NCBI GenBank assembly: GCA_019322855.1
Contig: JAHWIA010000012.1
Coordinates: 1 to 12,611, forward strand
Reading direction: 5' to 3'
Source: Candidatus Woesearchaeota archaeon
Lineage (GTDB): Archaea > Nanobdellota > Nanobdellia > Woesearchaeales > WJKV01
DNA length: 12,611 nt
The notes under the pieces are model-generated. The model had not been told where the DNA came from. It saw nothing but the letters and a program-made list of their open reading frames with translations, and ran no database searches. The position numbers and the translations under genes were made by a program. Shown piece after piece: positions 1-6,587 of the stretch. How positions within the stretch are numbered: the first letter of the stretch is position 1; every line of letters begins with the position of its first letter.

Positions 1-1482
1 TCCTGTTGTAGGATTGTATGTTGATGCTCTGATTTGTCCCGTTCCAAGATCTTTGAATGTAAGTGTCTTCAATGTTTTGTTTAAACCGGTCAATTGGTAA
101 ACCTTTGTCTCATCATTCTGTCCAGTAACTATGAAGTAATCTCCTGTGCTTCCAGCAACACTCTCAGAGAAGATAACTTGGTTGCCATCTTTTGAACCAA
201 AGTGCAAACCGGTTGCAGTATCAGTAAGATTGTTGAACACAAAAGGAGTCACATATCTCACGCCTTGGTTGTTTGTAAAGCCAAGTTCATAACCTCTTCC
301 TACTGTGTTACCAACGTTTGTGAACTCAACAGTCATTTCGTTTCCAACTAAATCTTCAAGACCGTCGTATGCAACATCAGCCAGCAACTGCTTAGGTATT
401 GACTGTTTGTTCTTCATGCTGTTTCCTTCTTCAACATACAAGTCATCTTCTATTGTACCGTGAGCAAAAGCCTGGTATCCGATAGAGGTGATATTAACTC
501 TGCCGTCAGTAAGAATACTTCCCTGTATTCTTGATCTTGCCTGTGGAGCAAAACTGCCGTCGATATAAACATTATTTTCATAATTATTATCAGTAATATC
601 AGTGTCATCCAAGAATAGCTTTCTTGATCCGATTGCGATCTCTGCGCTGTCCGCGCCTGCATTTTCTGTATTTTCAGTCACATTCAGTACACTGAATGTC
701 TGGCCATCAGTTGCAGTACCAACTTCTCCCTTCTTTAATTGGAATACCTGGCCGTTTACAGTAAATGAAACAATGTAATTTCCCATGAAATTCTTGCTGA
801 TGTCCCATACTTGTACATCGTAAGTTTTTCCGTCTGCATTATAGTTCTGCTGTTCATTGTTTTCTTCTGTCATTACTTTTGAATCTGAGAAACTTACAGT
901 GTCTAAACTCACACGATTTCCTGAAACACTAGCATTAACTATCCTGTGCGCTTTTCCTAGAATATTGAAATTAGTATCAACAAGGTCTGACAAGTCAGAA
1001 GCAGCTGTCACGCCTCCATTGAAGTTTGCCTGCCATTCAAAGATAGGAACAGTAGGTGCTGTCTGCTGGACCTCTGCTGTTGAATGCAAGAAATCTCTTG
1101 TGACATAATTAGCATCCTGTCCGAATCTGACACTTGTCTCATCAAAAAGATCAAAAGTTTGAGTATAACCGACACCTAGGAGTGTGCTGCTTGCAAGCGC
1201 GTCCCAATCAAGTTCTGTCAACTGTCCGATGTAAGAACCTATTCCTGTTTGTAAAGGAACTGTTTTCTGGACTTCAGAAGGTCCTAGTGTAACTCCTGGT
1301 GGAATTACTGCAGGATCGTCTTCATCTCTTGAAGAACAACTGTTTAGAATTGAGCCAAGCGTAGTTAAACTTGCTGCAGTTAAAGCAGTCTTAGGAACAG
1401 TATTGAACATGAAATGTCTTCTGGCAAGATCAACTTCAGGTTCTCTTGCGAAATAATCCCTCAAACGTCTTAGTATGCCCAT
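1..1482 (-). CDS. S-layer-like surface protein with Tat/lipoprotein-like N-terminus, partial
   Basis: This frame is open for 494 codons from ATG at 1482 and runs off the left edge without a stop, so the C-terminus is missing. It is probably an exported surface protein. The N-terminus has a twin-arginine-like motif (ARRHFMF, residues 20-26), a moderately hydrophobic stretch (about 29-46) and a lipobox-like LNSC ending at Cys49, followed by an acidic Ser/Asp-rich stretch. The rest is Asn/Thr/Gly-rich, low in Lys and probably beta-rich. DLVDTNFNILGKAHRIVNAS (166-185) resembles the 'ILGK-Y-I' segment of methanococcal-type S-layer domains; this is from memory of the family. The start is supported by a TATA box at 1509-1516, which gives an almost leaderless mRNA. 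The 64-bp gap from the AMMECR1 gene and its own promoter suggest independent expression. The S-layer assignment is moderate; export is likely. Confidence 0.6.
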   Translation of the reverse strand, partial: MGILRRLRDYFAREPEVDLARRHFMFNTVPKTALTAASLTTLGSILNSCSSRDEDDPAVIPPGVTLGPSEVQKTVPLQTGIGSYIGQLTELDWDALASSTLLGVGYTQTFDLFDETSVRFGQDANYVTRDFLHSTAEVQQTAPTVPIFEWQANFNGGVTAASDLSDLVDTNFNILGKAHRIVNASVSGNRVSLDTVSFSDSKVMTEENNEQQNYNADGKTYDVQVWDISKNFMGNYIVSFTVNGQVFQLKKGEVGTATDGQTFSVLNVTENTENAGADSAEIAIGSRKLFLDDTDITDNNYENNVYIDGSFAPQARSRIQGSILTDGRVNITSIGYQAFAHGTIEDDLYVEEGNSMKNKQSIPKQLLADVAYDGLEDLVGNEMTVEFTNVGNTVGRGYELGFTNNQGVRYVTPFVFNNLTDTATGLHFGSKDGNQVIFSESVAGSTGDYFIVTGQNDETKVYQLTGLNKTLKTLTFKDLGTGQIRASTYNPTTG

Positions 1483-1508
1483 TATGCTCAATATGTAGGA
1501 TAAGGGAA

Positions 1509-1516
1509 TATATAAA
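1509..1516 (-). promoter_or_regulatory. TATA box of the surface-protein gene
   Basis: TTTATATA on the minus strand, preceded by a BRE-like AAGC. Its centre is about 30 bp upstream of the ATG at 1482, which predicts a transcript starting within a few bases of the start codon. Confidence 0.65.
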
Positions 1517-1546
1517 GCTTACGTAGAATGTGCCACCCAAGAGTGA

Positions 1547-2098
1547 TTACTCTGTGAAGATCTGGGCCTCGAATTTGTACAGTTTGGCCTCTTCAGAGAG
1601 CCATGCGTCAGGCGGCAATCCGGCCTTGTAGCATATTTGTTCTAAGAATTCCTTGACATCCCAGTTCCATTCTGCAGCTACTTGAGGCAATAACAAGCCA
1701 CTCTGGCCATCCATCTCAATGATCAGACCGTCCTTTCCAATCTTGATGACATCCTCATAATCCTGCGGATCAACAGCATGTATCTCTTCTGGCAAAGTCA
1801 AGACAGAAACTTCGATCTTGATTTCTTTCAATTCTTTTTCTTCGACAGGTGGAAATCGAGGATCAGTGAACGCAGCGCCGACAGCAGCTTTCCTGACAGC
1901 AAGTCCTAGAGGAAATACTGGCTCTGGGAATCCTATACAGCCTCGTAATTCGCCATTCTTAGAAAGTGTGACAAAAACCCCTCTTTCAGATTGAAGAAAA
2001 TCCTCGTCAGGAATAATAGTTTCCTTGCCTGTAAACCTGCATTCGATTGCTTTGCGCGCAATATCCACTAGTATTTTTCCTGCAGATTCTGGTAACAT
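1547..2098 (-). CDS. AMMECR1 domain protein (AmmeMemoRadiSam system protein A type)
   Basis: This 183-aa protein matches the AMMECR1 family over its whole length. The invariant LRGCIG hexapeptide is at residues 51-56 with Cys54. Other family hallmarks are a conserved AAFTDPRFPPV segment (75-85) and a C-terminal GLLLPQVAAEWNW block (134-146) with Cys156 nearby. The molecular function of the family is unsettled. In many prokaryotes it occurs beside MEMO and a radical SAM enzyme, but neither is in this window. The gene starts 6 bp after the rpoL stop, so it is almost certainly co-transcribed with rpoL. A clear Shine-Dalgarno is lacking; only GAGAT inside the end of rpoL is near. No T-rich terminator follows it before the surface-protein gene. 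Confidence 0.9.
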   Translation of the reverse strand: MLPESAGKILVDIARKAIECRFTGKETIIPDEDFLQSERGVFVTLSKNGELRGCIGFPEPVFPLGLAVRKAAVGAAFTDPRFPPVEEKELKEIKIEVSVLTLPEEIHAVDPQDYEDVIKIGKDGLIIEMDGQSGLLLPQVAAEWNWDVKEFLEQICYKAGLPPDAWLSEEAKLYKFEAQIFTE

Positions 2099-2104
2099 TT
2101 TAAC

Positions 2105-2383
2105 TTAGATCTCTTTTGCGAAACCCTTTTGGAAATTTCCTGCTTCTTTAATCAAGTTAGCAGTCGCTTTTACCAAAGCGTCCTTAGGATTTCCGCTTGT
2201 TGTCTCGATCATTATCTGCGGCACACGTCTCAAAGGATGTTCGATAGTGTATGCAGCAGCCTTGACATTGCTGTCTTTCTGCAGTTCTTTCACAAGAATA
2301 TTACAGAAAGTATGGTCTTCCCCTTTCAGCTCGATAACAAGCTTGTTTTTTGTGCTCTCAACAACTTTAAGTTCCATTTTCAT
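2105..2383 (-). CDS. rpoL: DNA-directed RNA polymerase subunit L
   Basis: This 92-aa protein is the archaeal counterpart of eukaryotic Rpb11/Rpc19. It pairs with subunit D to form the assembly platform of RNA polymerase. The hallmark EDHTFCNILVKEL (22-34) and the following IEHPL segment (about 47-51) are characteristic of the family, and the length is normal. The first codons are ATG-AAA-ATG, so translation may begin at 2383 or 2377. A TATA box at 2403-2410 predicts a start point near 2380, so the second ATG at 2377 is a real alternative. It lies 35 bp downstream of the methylase gene and 6 bp upstream of AMMECR1. Confidence 0.95.
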   Translation of the reverse strand: MKMELKVVESTKNKLVIELKGEDHTFCNILVKELQKDSNVKAAAYTIEHPLRRVPQIMIETTSGNPKDALVKATANLIKEAGNFQKGFAKEI

Positions 2384-2402
2384 TCTTTGAATCAGGACCC
2401 TG

Positions 2403-2410
2403 TTTATAAA
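2403..2410 (-). promoter_or_regulatory. TATA box upstream of rpoL, internal to the gene cluster
   Basis: TTTATAAA sits in the 35-bp gap between the methylase stop and rpoL. Its centre is 23-29 bp from the two candidate ATGs, consistent with a leaderless rpoL-AMMECR1 transcript in addition to read-through from upstream. Confidence 0.5.
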
Positions 2411-2418
2411 ACTTGCGC

Positions 2419-3030
2419 TTATTTCTTCTCAAGCCTGAAACAGCCCACCCTTACCCGTTCAAGCTTTTTTGTGTGGAATTCCATTGTCATTGGCAGTTCA
2501 AAATCATAGAGCCAGATGTGGGTCACTTGAAAATCATTGTCTTTTGAGAATTTGTCAATGAACTGTTTGCTTTCTATCTTGTGAAGGCTGTAGATTATAG
2601 GCGCCAGCTTGAAACCGAATTCCAAAAACATCCTGTCTGCATGCTTTATCTTTGTGCCGAACGGCGGATTCTGGATGATGACGTCTATCCTCTCGATATC
2701 AGCGTCAGGAACCTGTTCTTTCAGTATCCTGTATTTGCCTTCGAACTCTGGAAATAAAGAAAGATTTTTCTTCAATATCTTGATTGCGTCGACGTCATAA
2801 TCGTTGAAATAAACGAACTTTGCACCCAATAAGAGCGCGCCTATGCCCAGGACACCAGTGCCGCAGCAAGGATCAAGGATTCTTTTTCCTTCTATGTCGT
2901 CCTGCATGAACGCATTCCATAGAACATCTGCAGCCACGTCTCCAGGAGTCACGTACTGCTCCAATTCAGGCTTTGGCTCTTCAAAACCCTTTAATTTTGA
3001 CAATTGTATCTTAAGCCTTGTCTTGTCCAT
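2419..3030 (-). CDS. METTL5-like SAM-dependent methyltransferase (COG2263 type)
   Basis: This 203-aa Rossmann-fold methylase has the METTL5/archaeal COG2263 signature. LEQYVTPGDVAADVLW (23-38) precedes motif I, DPCCGTGVLGIGA (53-65), with an acidic ND in motif II (76-77). The catalytic NPPF tetrapeptide is at 121-124, followed by GTKIKHAD (125-132). NPPF indicates amino-group (N6-adenine or similar) methylation. Human METTL5 makes an m6A in 18S rRNA with the Trm112 partner; a ribosomal RNA target is therefore likely here, but it is inferred. No Trm112 gene is nearby. A weak AT-rich TATA-like element (about 3055-3068) lies 25-38 bp upstream of the ATG, suggesting a short-leader mRNA. It heads the methylase-rpoL-AMMECR1 cluster. 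Confidence 0.85.
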   Translation of the reverse strand: MDKTRLKIQLSKLKGFEEPKPELEQYVTPGDVAADVLWNAFMQDDIEGKRILDPCCGTGVLGIGALLLGAKFVYFNDYDVDAIKILKKNLSLFPEFEGKYRILKEQVPDADIERIDVIIQNPPFGTKIKHADRMFLEFGFKLAPIIYSLHKIESKQFIDKFSKDNDFQVTHIWLYDFELPMTMEFHTKKLERVRVGCFRLEKK

Positions 3031-3096
3031 TTTCAGCAGTCTTAGATACAGCTCATTTAATTAATTTATGCATGAACAAAACCCTAAAACAGGTTA

Positions 3097-3111
3097 CAGT
3101 ATTCTATACTG
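3097..3111. repeat. short palindrome in the divergent promoter region
   Basis: CAGTAT and ATACTG are separated by 3 bp. The palindrome lies between the methylase gene (minus) and the winged-helix gene (plus), about 30 bp upstream of the methylase TATA-like element and 65 bp upstream of the regulator's TATA box. It could be an operator, but a palindrome this short can occur by chance. Confidence 0.35.
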
Positions 3112-3176
3112 AATGTATTTTTGCGACGATATTGTGGTTTTTCTCTTCCAGACAGTAACATCTAAAAATCAAAAAG

Positions 3177-3184
3177 TTTATAAG
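3177..3184 (+). promoter_or_regulatory. TATA box of the winged-helix gene
   Basis: TTTATAAG preceded by a purine-rich BRE-like AAAAAG. It predicts transcription from about 3206, giving a leader of about 22 nt that carries a GGGGGT Shine-Dalgarno at 3215-3220. Confidence 0.6.
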
Positions 3185-3227
3185 CAACATCTAGTTTTAG
3201 AAAAAGTAATTTTTGGGGGTAATATTA

Positions 3228-3737
3228 ATGGAATTGCTAACTAGCGGCAGCTTCAAGGAATTCACACAAGAGTTGCGTCATGAGCTCGACGAACACTTGA
3301 CAGCGATCAATGAAAACACAAACGAAATAGAAGTGAACTACAGTTACCTGATGGAGCTTGACAAAAGGATGAAGTTTCTTGAAAACAAGATTAAAGTTAT
3401 TGAAAAGATGCTGCTTGGCGACGAAAATATTTCTCAAAAAACAAAAAAGATAAAGATCAGCAAACAAGAACAGGAAGTCTTCATGGTGTTTTATCAGACA
3501 AACAAAGCGCTAGATTACAAGGAACTGACTGCAAATCTCCGACGGTCAGACACATTTGTCCGTTACTGCATCGCCGGTCTGATCGAGAAGGGAGTGCCTA
3601 TCACAAAACATCTGATAAACAAAAAAACTTACTTCATCCTCGACCCCGCATTCAAGGAACTGCAGGCGAAAAACAACATCTTGGACATCCAAAAGACGCT
3701 GACTCTTGATTGTTTTGACCAGACAATCATTGAATGA
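3228..3737 (+). CDS. coiled-coil plus winged-helix DNA-binding protein
   Basis: I start this protein at ATG 3228 (169 aa). GGGGGT at 3215-3220 lies 7 bp upstream and is a good ribosome binding site, while the upstream in-frame TTG at 3213 would overlap that site. Residues about 8-63 form a long amphipathic, charged helix with Leu/Ile heptads (HLTAINENTNEIEVNYSYL, 23-41). Residues 77-140 look like a winged helix: SKQEQEVFMVFYQ (helix 1), LDYKELTANL (helix 2), DTFVRYCIAGLIEKG (recognition helix), then a basic hairpin wing (KHLINKKTYFIL). The architecture suggests a dimeric transcription regulator of a type I recall from DPANN genomes; the target is unknown. A repeat-rich AT-rich spacer follows it and may hold binding sites. 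No T-rich terminator is visible. Confidence 0.75.
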   Translation: MELLTSGSFKEFTQELRHELDEHLTAINENTNEIEVNYSYLMELDKRMKFLENKIKVIEKMLLGDENISQKTKKIKISKQEQEVFMVFYQTNKALDYKELTANLRRSDTFVRYCIAGLIEKGVPITKHLINKKTYFILDPAFKELQAKNNILDIQKTLTLDCFDQTIIE

Positions 3738-3776
3738 AATCAAGCAAAAATTCACATAAAAATAATTTGATAAAAA

Positions 3777-3927
3777 ATTAAAATATTTAATCGCAAATAC
3801 AATTAAAATATTTAAGCAAAAATCAAAAATAGTAACAACAAAACAAATTAAAAGTTCTAATAAAAGATTAAAAATTACGATAGTAAAAGAGATTAAAATA
3901 TTTAATCAAAAATTAAAAATAGAAACA
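3777..3927. repeat. three direct repeats of ATTAAAATATTTAA
   Basis: Identical 14-mers begin at 3777, 3802 and 3892. Copies two and three extend to 36 bp (3802-3837 and 3892-3927) with 33 of 36 positions matching and a 90-bp period. Each 14-mer contains a TTAAAATATTTAA near-palindrome. A further copy, ATTAAAATATTTA, lies on the minus strand at 8010-8022 in the other AT-rich spacer. The role is unknown; a regulator binding site is possible. Confidence 0.6.
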
Positions 3928-3979
3928 TAACGGAAACAAATTCTTTTCCATATAGAAAATAAATAAAATAAAACCAACA

Positions 3980-3987
3980 TTTATATA
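3980..3987 (+). promoter_or_regulatory. TATA box of the membrane-protein gene
   Basis: TTTATATA is centred about 41 bp before the ATG at 4025. It predicts transcription from about 4010 and a short leader with GAGGT at 4014-4018, 6 bp from the start codon. Confidence 0.6.
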
Positions 3988-4024
3988 CAAAAAAGCACTC
4001 TAAAAACAAAAAAGAGGTTTACAC

Positions 4025-4960
4025 ATGGCATTTTTATCGAGGATAGGTTATATTTCTGCGTACAAAGGAGGTGTTTTCTTAGCAGTCATATTCACAGTAC
4101 TTGCATTTACACTTCCTTCTGGCGTATCAACTGATTTCATCAAGGTGGTGCTCACAGTAAGTACGTTTCTATTCGCGATCCTGGCAGGCTTTATCATCAG
4201 CAGACAGGATAAAAGATACGATAAGTTAAGAGAAGTCCTTAGCCATGTAGACGCGTTGTGGATGAGTTTGTTCAATACCTTGAGTGTTCTCGGTCCGAAA
4301 GTAAAGAAAGATATTGCAGACATCATCGACGAGAGATTCTGTGTGGCGTACGATTATGAGATATGGGACTATCAAAAAGTTACTTTCTTTGAAGAAACTA
4401 TAAAGAAGCTATACAATTACATCAGCAAGCTTAAACCTAAGAAGTTTGCGCATAAAGAATTTATAGAGGGGGCTTTCAACAAGCTAAAAGACATAGAGGT
4501 TCTGGACCAGCAGACAGGAGAGATTGCAAAGGAAAAGATTTTGCCAGGGGAATGGATTGTAATGTATATCTTGACAGGAATCATTATTTTCTGCGTGTTC
4601 TTCATTAAAGAGTTGAGTTTGCACTCGATAATCTTCACGATTTTATTGTCGACAGCTGTTGTGGTTGTAATGCTGATCATACGGGATTTGAACAATCTCC
4701 GTCTAAAAGGCGAGTATCTGGGTTACGAGTCTGGAGAGCAGGTTTTCGACGCTATCGGAAAACCAAGATATTATTATTACGCAGCTCTTGTCAGAGGTTA
4801 CACAAAGAAACCAGTCGGAAAAACCTTTAGGATAGGCTTCCATGAAGAAGGAAAAAAGCCGATTGTCTTGACATACAGGCAAGACGAAGATTGGAGAAAG
4901 GTTGTGAAAAGGGCATATTACCAAGGCAAAATGCCTGGAAAATCAGAAGAAAAAGACTAA
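4025..4960 (+). CDS. four-helix membrane protein of unknown function
   Basis: This 311-aa protein has two hydrophobic helices near the N-terminus (about 15-31 and 40-58) followed by a positive RQDKRYDK stretch. A soluble helical domain of about 115 residues follows (60-175), then a second helix pair (177-195 and 200-219) and a cytoplasmic basic tail of about 90 residues that ends in a charged Lys/Glu run. The 2+2 helix topology with a helical middle domain loosely recalls bestrophin-like/DUF4239 proteins, but I see no decisive motif and do not assign a function. ATG 4025 has GAGGT 6 bp upstream. It is convergent with the recombinase gene: the two stop codons are only 7 bp apart, leaving no room for separate terminators. 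Confidence 0.75.
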   Translation: MAFLSRIGYISAYKGGVFLAVIFTVLAFTLPSGVSTDFIKVVLTVSTFLFAILAGFIISRQDKRYDKLREVLSHVDALWMSLFNTLSVLGPKVKKDIADIIDERFCVAYDYEIWDYQKVTFFEETIKKLYNYISKLKPKKFAHKEFIEGAFNKLKDIEVLDQQTGEIAKEKILPGEWIVMYILTGIIIFCVFFIKELSLHSIIFTILLSTAVVVVMLIIRDLNNLRLKGEYLGYESGEQVFDAIGKPRYYYYAALVRGYTKKPVGKTFRIGFHEEGKKPIVLTYRQDEDWRKVVKRAYYQGKMPGKSEEKD

Positions 4961-4967
4961 GAAATAA

Positions 4968-5816
4968 CTACAACACATCCAGAGGACTTCTCACTTTCTT
5001 CAACTGTTTTGTGCTGACTGTGGTATAGAATTGCGTTGTCTGCAGGTTAGAATGCGCCAATAGCTCTTGTATAAGACGGATATCAGTGCCTGACTCTAGA
5101 AGGTGGGTGGCAAAAGCATGCCTCAAAAGGTGGCAATATACCTTCTTCTTGATGCCTGCCTCAGAAGCTGCCTTGTGCACAATCTTCTGAGCGTGTCGTA
5201 CAGATATGCTGCTATTGCTCTTCCTACCTGGGAACAGGTAGTCTGCCTTGGTCTTATCGACAGCGGGGATGTAATCGTTCAAGTCCTGTATCAATTTGTC
5301 AGACAATATGAAGAATCTGTCCTTTCCGCCCTTGCCCCTCCTGATCAGGCCTGTCTTGTCTGGTATATTCAGATCTTTCTTCTTCAGACCTACACACTCA
5401 GCCACTCTCAGGCCAGAGCTGTACATGAACTCGATCAAGAGCTTGTCTCGCAGATTATCTGTATTTTTAATCAAATCTCTGACTTCCTGCTTTGTGAGTA
5501 CTTCTGGCAGCTTCCTCTGCTTCTTTGGGGTCTTGATGTCTGCTGTGATCTTCCTTTTCAGGACCTCATCATAGAAGAATCGTAGAGCACTCCTGGCCAA
5601 AGCAACAGTGGCAGGATCATTGCCCTTGTCTGTCAGCCGGAAGGCAAGGTATGATTTGATGTCATCAGTGGTCACCTGCTTTGGTTGTTTGCCAATAAAT
5701 TTCAGAAAGTCCAGATTATAGTAGACATAGTTTCTCACAGTCCGCTCTGACTTGCCCTGGATCTTCAGTTCGGTCCCGATTTTTTTGACAATGTCTGCTT
5801 TTTTGATCTTTTGCAC
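4968..5816 (-). CDS. xerA: XerA-like tyrosine recombinase
   Basis: This 282-aa site-specific recombinase is of normal length for archaeal XerA. An N-terminal SAM-like core-binding domain spans about 4-90. The catalytic domain has Arg137 (GLRVAE), Lys162 in RGKGGKDR, His229 and Arg232 (HLLRHAFATH), His255 (LLAHSNLQTT) and nucleophile Tyr264 (FYT). All catalytic residues are present, so it should be active. The C-terminal TKQLKKVRSPLD (269-280) matches the helix tail of chromosomal XerA proteins. It may resolve chromosome dimers, or serve as the integrase of a small element formed with the two genes upstream. The start is GTG at 5816; no in-frame ATG, GTG or TTG precedes it after the nearest upstream stop. 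A near-perfect 26-bp palindrome (5823-5848) covers the predicted transcription start, suggesting autoregulation or a recombination site. Confidence 0.9.
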   Translation of the reverse strand: MQKIKKADIVKKIGTELKIQGKSERTVRNYVYYNLDFLKFIGKQPKQVTTDDIKSYLAFRLTDKGNDPATVALARSALRFFYDEVLKRKITADIKTPKKQRKLPEVLTKQEVRDLIKNTDNLRDKLLIEFMYSSGLRVAECVGLKKKDLNIPDKTGLIRRGKGGKDRFFILSDKLIQDLNDYIPAVDKTKADYLFPGRKSNSSISVRHAQKIVHKAASEAGIKKKVYCHLLRHAFATHLLESGTDIRLIQELLAHSNLQTTQFYTTVSTKQLKKVRSPLDVL

Positions 5817-5822
5817 CTCTTT

Positions 5823-5848
5823 GTTCGTACAATATACATTGTGCGAAC
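5823..5848. repeat. 26-bp imperfect palindrome upstream of the recombinase (operator or dif-like site)
   Basis: The arms are GTTCGTACAAT (5823-5833) and ATTGTGCGAAC (5838-5848), separated by 4 bp. Overall 11 of 13 pairs match across the dyad. It starts 6 bp upstream of the GTG codon and lies between the TATA box and the predicted start of transcription. Arms of 11 bp are the size bound by one Xer monomer, although classical dif sites have a 6-bp centre. An operator for a small dimeric repressor is the alternative. Confidence 0.65.
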
Positions 5849-5850
5849 TT

Positions 5851-5858
5851 GTATATAA
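5851..5858 (-). promoter_or_regulatory. TATA box of the recombinase gene
   Basis: TTATATAC on the minus strand, centred about 38 bp upstream of GTG 5816. It predicts transcription from about 5828, inside the palindrome, with a leader of about 12 nt. Confidence 0.5.
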
Positions 5859-5957
5859 TTATTGTGATTCTGAGAACCCGCCTTATAGCATATGAATACA
5901 GCGATCGGATTTGATAAGCAAAGAATTCAAGCGAATTAAGCTCTCTAGTGTAAGAAT

Positions 5958-6578
5958 TCACCATTTCTCGAATCTTGGCACATAGAATTCATAGATCGGC
6001 CTGAAAAGTTTGAGCCGAACCTTGTGGATCTCGCACCTTTTTTCCAGACAGACCCTTGGCTCTGGCACTGGCTTGAAATCTTTCAGCCTTATCCTTCCAC
6101 TTTTTGTCCTGTTCTGCTGGATAGTACTTGTGTCTCTTTCATAGATTACTGCCAGGGCATTGAAGTCATCTGTCAATCTGCCTGTCTTGTGCAGCCTTTT
6201 GATGGCCAACTCCATCTCTTGGTAAAGGTCTAGGTGTGTCATTAGCTCTGGATTATGTATCCCGCACACCCTGCCCCTATACTCTATGCTTGAAGGCGCC
6301 ATGTTGAGCCTGATCCTGAGCAAGTCTGTTGGATTCTTTACTCTACCGTCATCATCTCCTATGGCCTTGGCCAGTCTTTCCTCTGCTTCTTTCCTTGTCA
6401 TTGCATTGCCAGGGCTGGTCTTTGTGCCGTCAAAGGCTTCTGTGCCTTGTAAAAGATCGAGTATCGCAGTACTATATGGTGTAAGCTGGTATATTGATTC
6501 AAACATGCCTCTTTTCTTGATTATGTATAAGCCGAAAATCCTCTTTCCGATATTCATAGATTCAAATTCCTTGCCCAT
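5958..6578 (-). CDS. unknown 206-aa basic protein with Cys/His pairs
   Basis: I do not recognise this family. The protein is soluble and basic. It has a possible metal site made of C105-x2-H108 (RVCGIHNP) and C177-x4-C182-x2-H185 (CLEKRCEIH). Residues 115-150 (LDLYQEMELAIKRLHKTG onward) look helical, and the basic segment 157-167 (RTKSGRIRLKD) would suit nucleic-acid binding. ATG 6578 is supported by AGAGGT 6 bp upstream, which overlaps the end of the preceding gene; only 9 bp separate the two. The recombinase gene follows after 141 bp that include its own promoter. The tight coupling to a Cys-rich protein and proximity to XerA suggest a DNA-related role, which is inference only. Confidence 0.7.
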   Translation of the reverse strand: MGKEFESMNIGKRIFGLYIIKKRGMFESIYQLTPYSTAILDLLQGTEAFDGTKTSPGNAMTRKEAEERLAKAIGDDDGRVKNPTDLLRIRLNMAPSSIEYRGRVCGIHNPELMTHLDLYQEMELAIKRLHKTGRLTDDFNALAVIYERDTSTIQQNRTKSGRIRLKDFKPVPEPRVCLEKRCEIHKVRLKLFRPIYEFYVPRFEKW

Positions 6579-6587
6579 ATTAAACCT

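Larger units (their letters stand above)
3738..4024. other. AT-rich spacer without genes
   Basis: This 287-bp spacer is extremely A-rich on the plus strand and I found no credible ORF. It holds three copies of ATTAAAATATTTAA, a TTTTC/GAAAA dyad (3944-3959) and, at its right end, the promoter and ribosome binding site of the membrane-protein gene. Confidence 0.7.

Noticed and set aside
2129..2509. A 126-codon plus-strand frame across rpoL and the end of the methylase gene.
   Set aside because: It is antisense to the recognisable rpoL and methylase genes and crosses their promoter gap without its own signals.
3213..3227. TTG start for the winged-helix protein.
   Set aside because: It would place the start codon over the GGGGGT ribosome binding site that is well spaced for ATG 3228.
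3777..3927. The three ATTAAAATATTTAA copies as a CRISPR array.
   Set aside because: Spacing is irregular (25 and 90 bp), the repeat is short and low-complexity, and no cas gene is present.
3738..4024. The AT-rich repeat spacer as a replication origin.
   Set aside because: There is no recognisable origin-recognition-box motif and no orc1/cdc6 gene nearby; repeats and AT content alone are not enough.
5103..5585. A 160-codon plus-strand frame inside the recombinase gene.
   Set aside because: The opposite strand encodes all catalytic residues of a tyrosine recombinase; the plus-strand product resembles no family.
5922..5991. Repeated GAATTC-containing stretches near the end of the 206-aa gene.
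   Set aside because: The shared part is only about 8 bp and falls partly in coding sequence, so chance is the simplest explanation.
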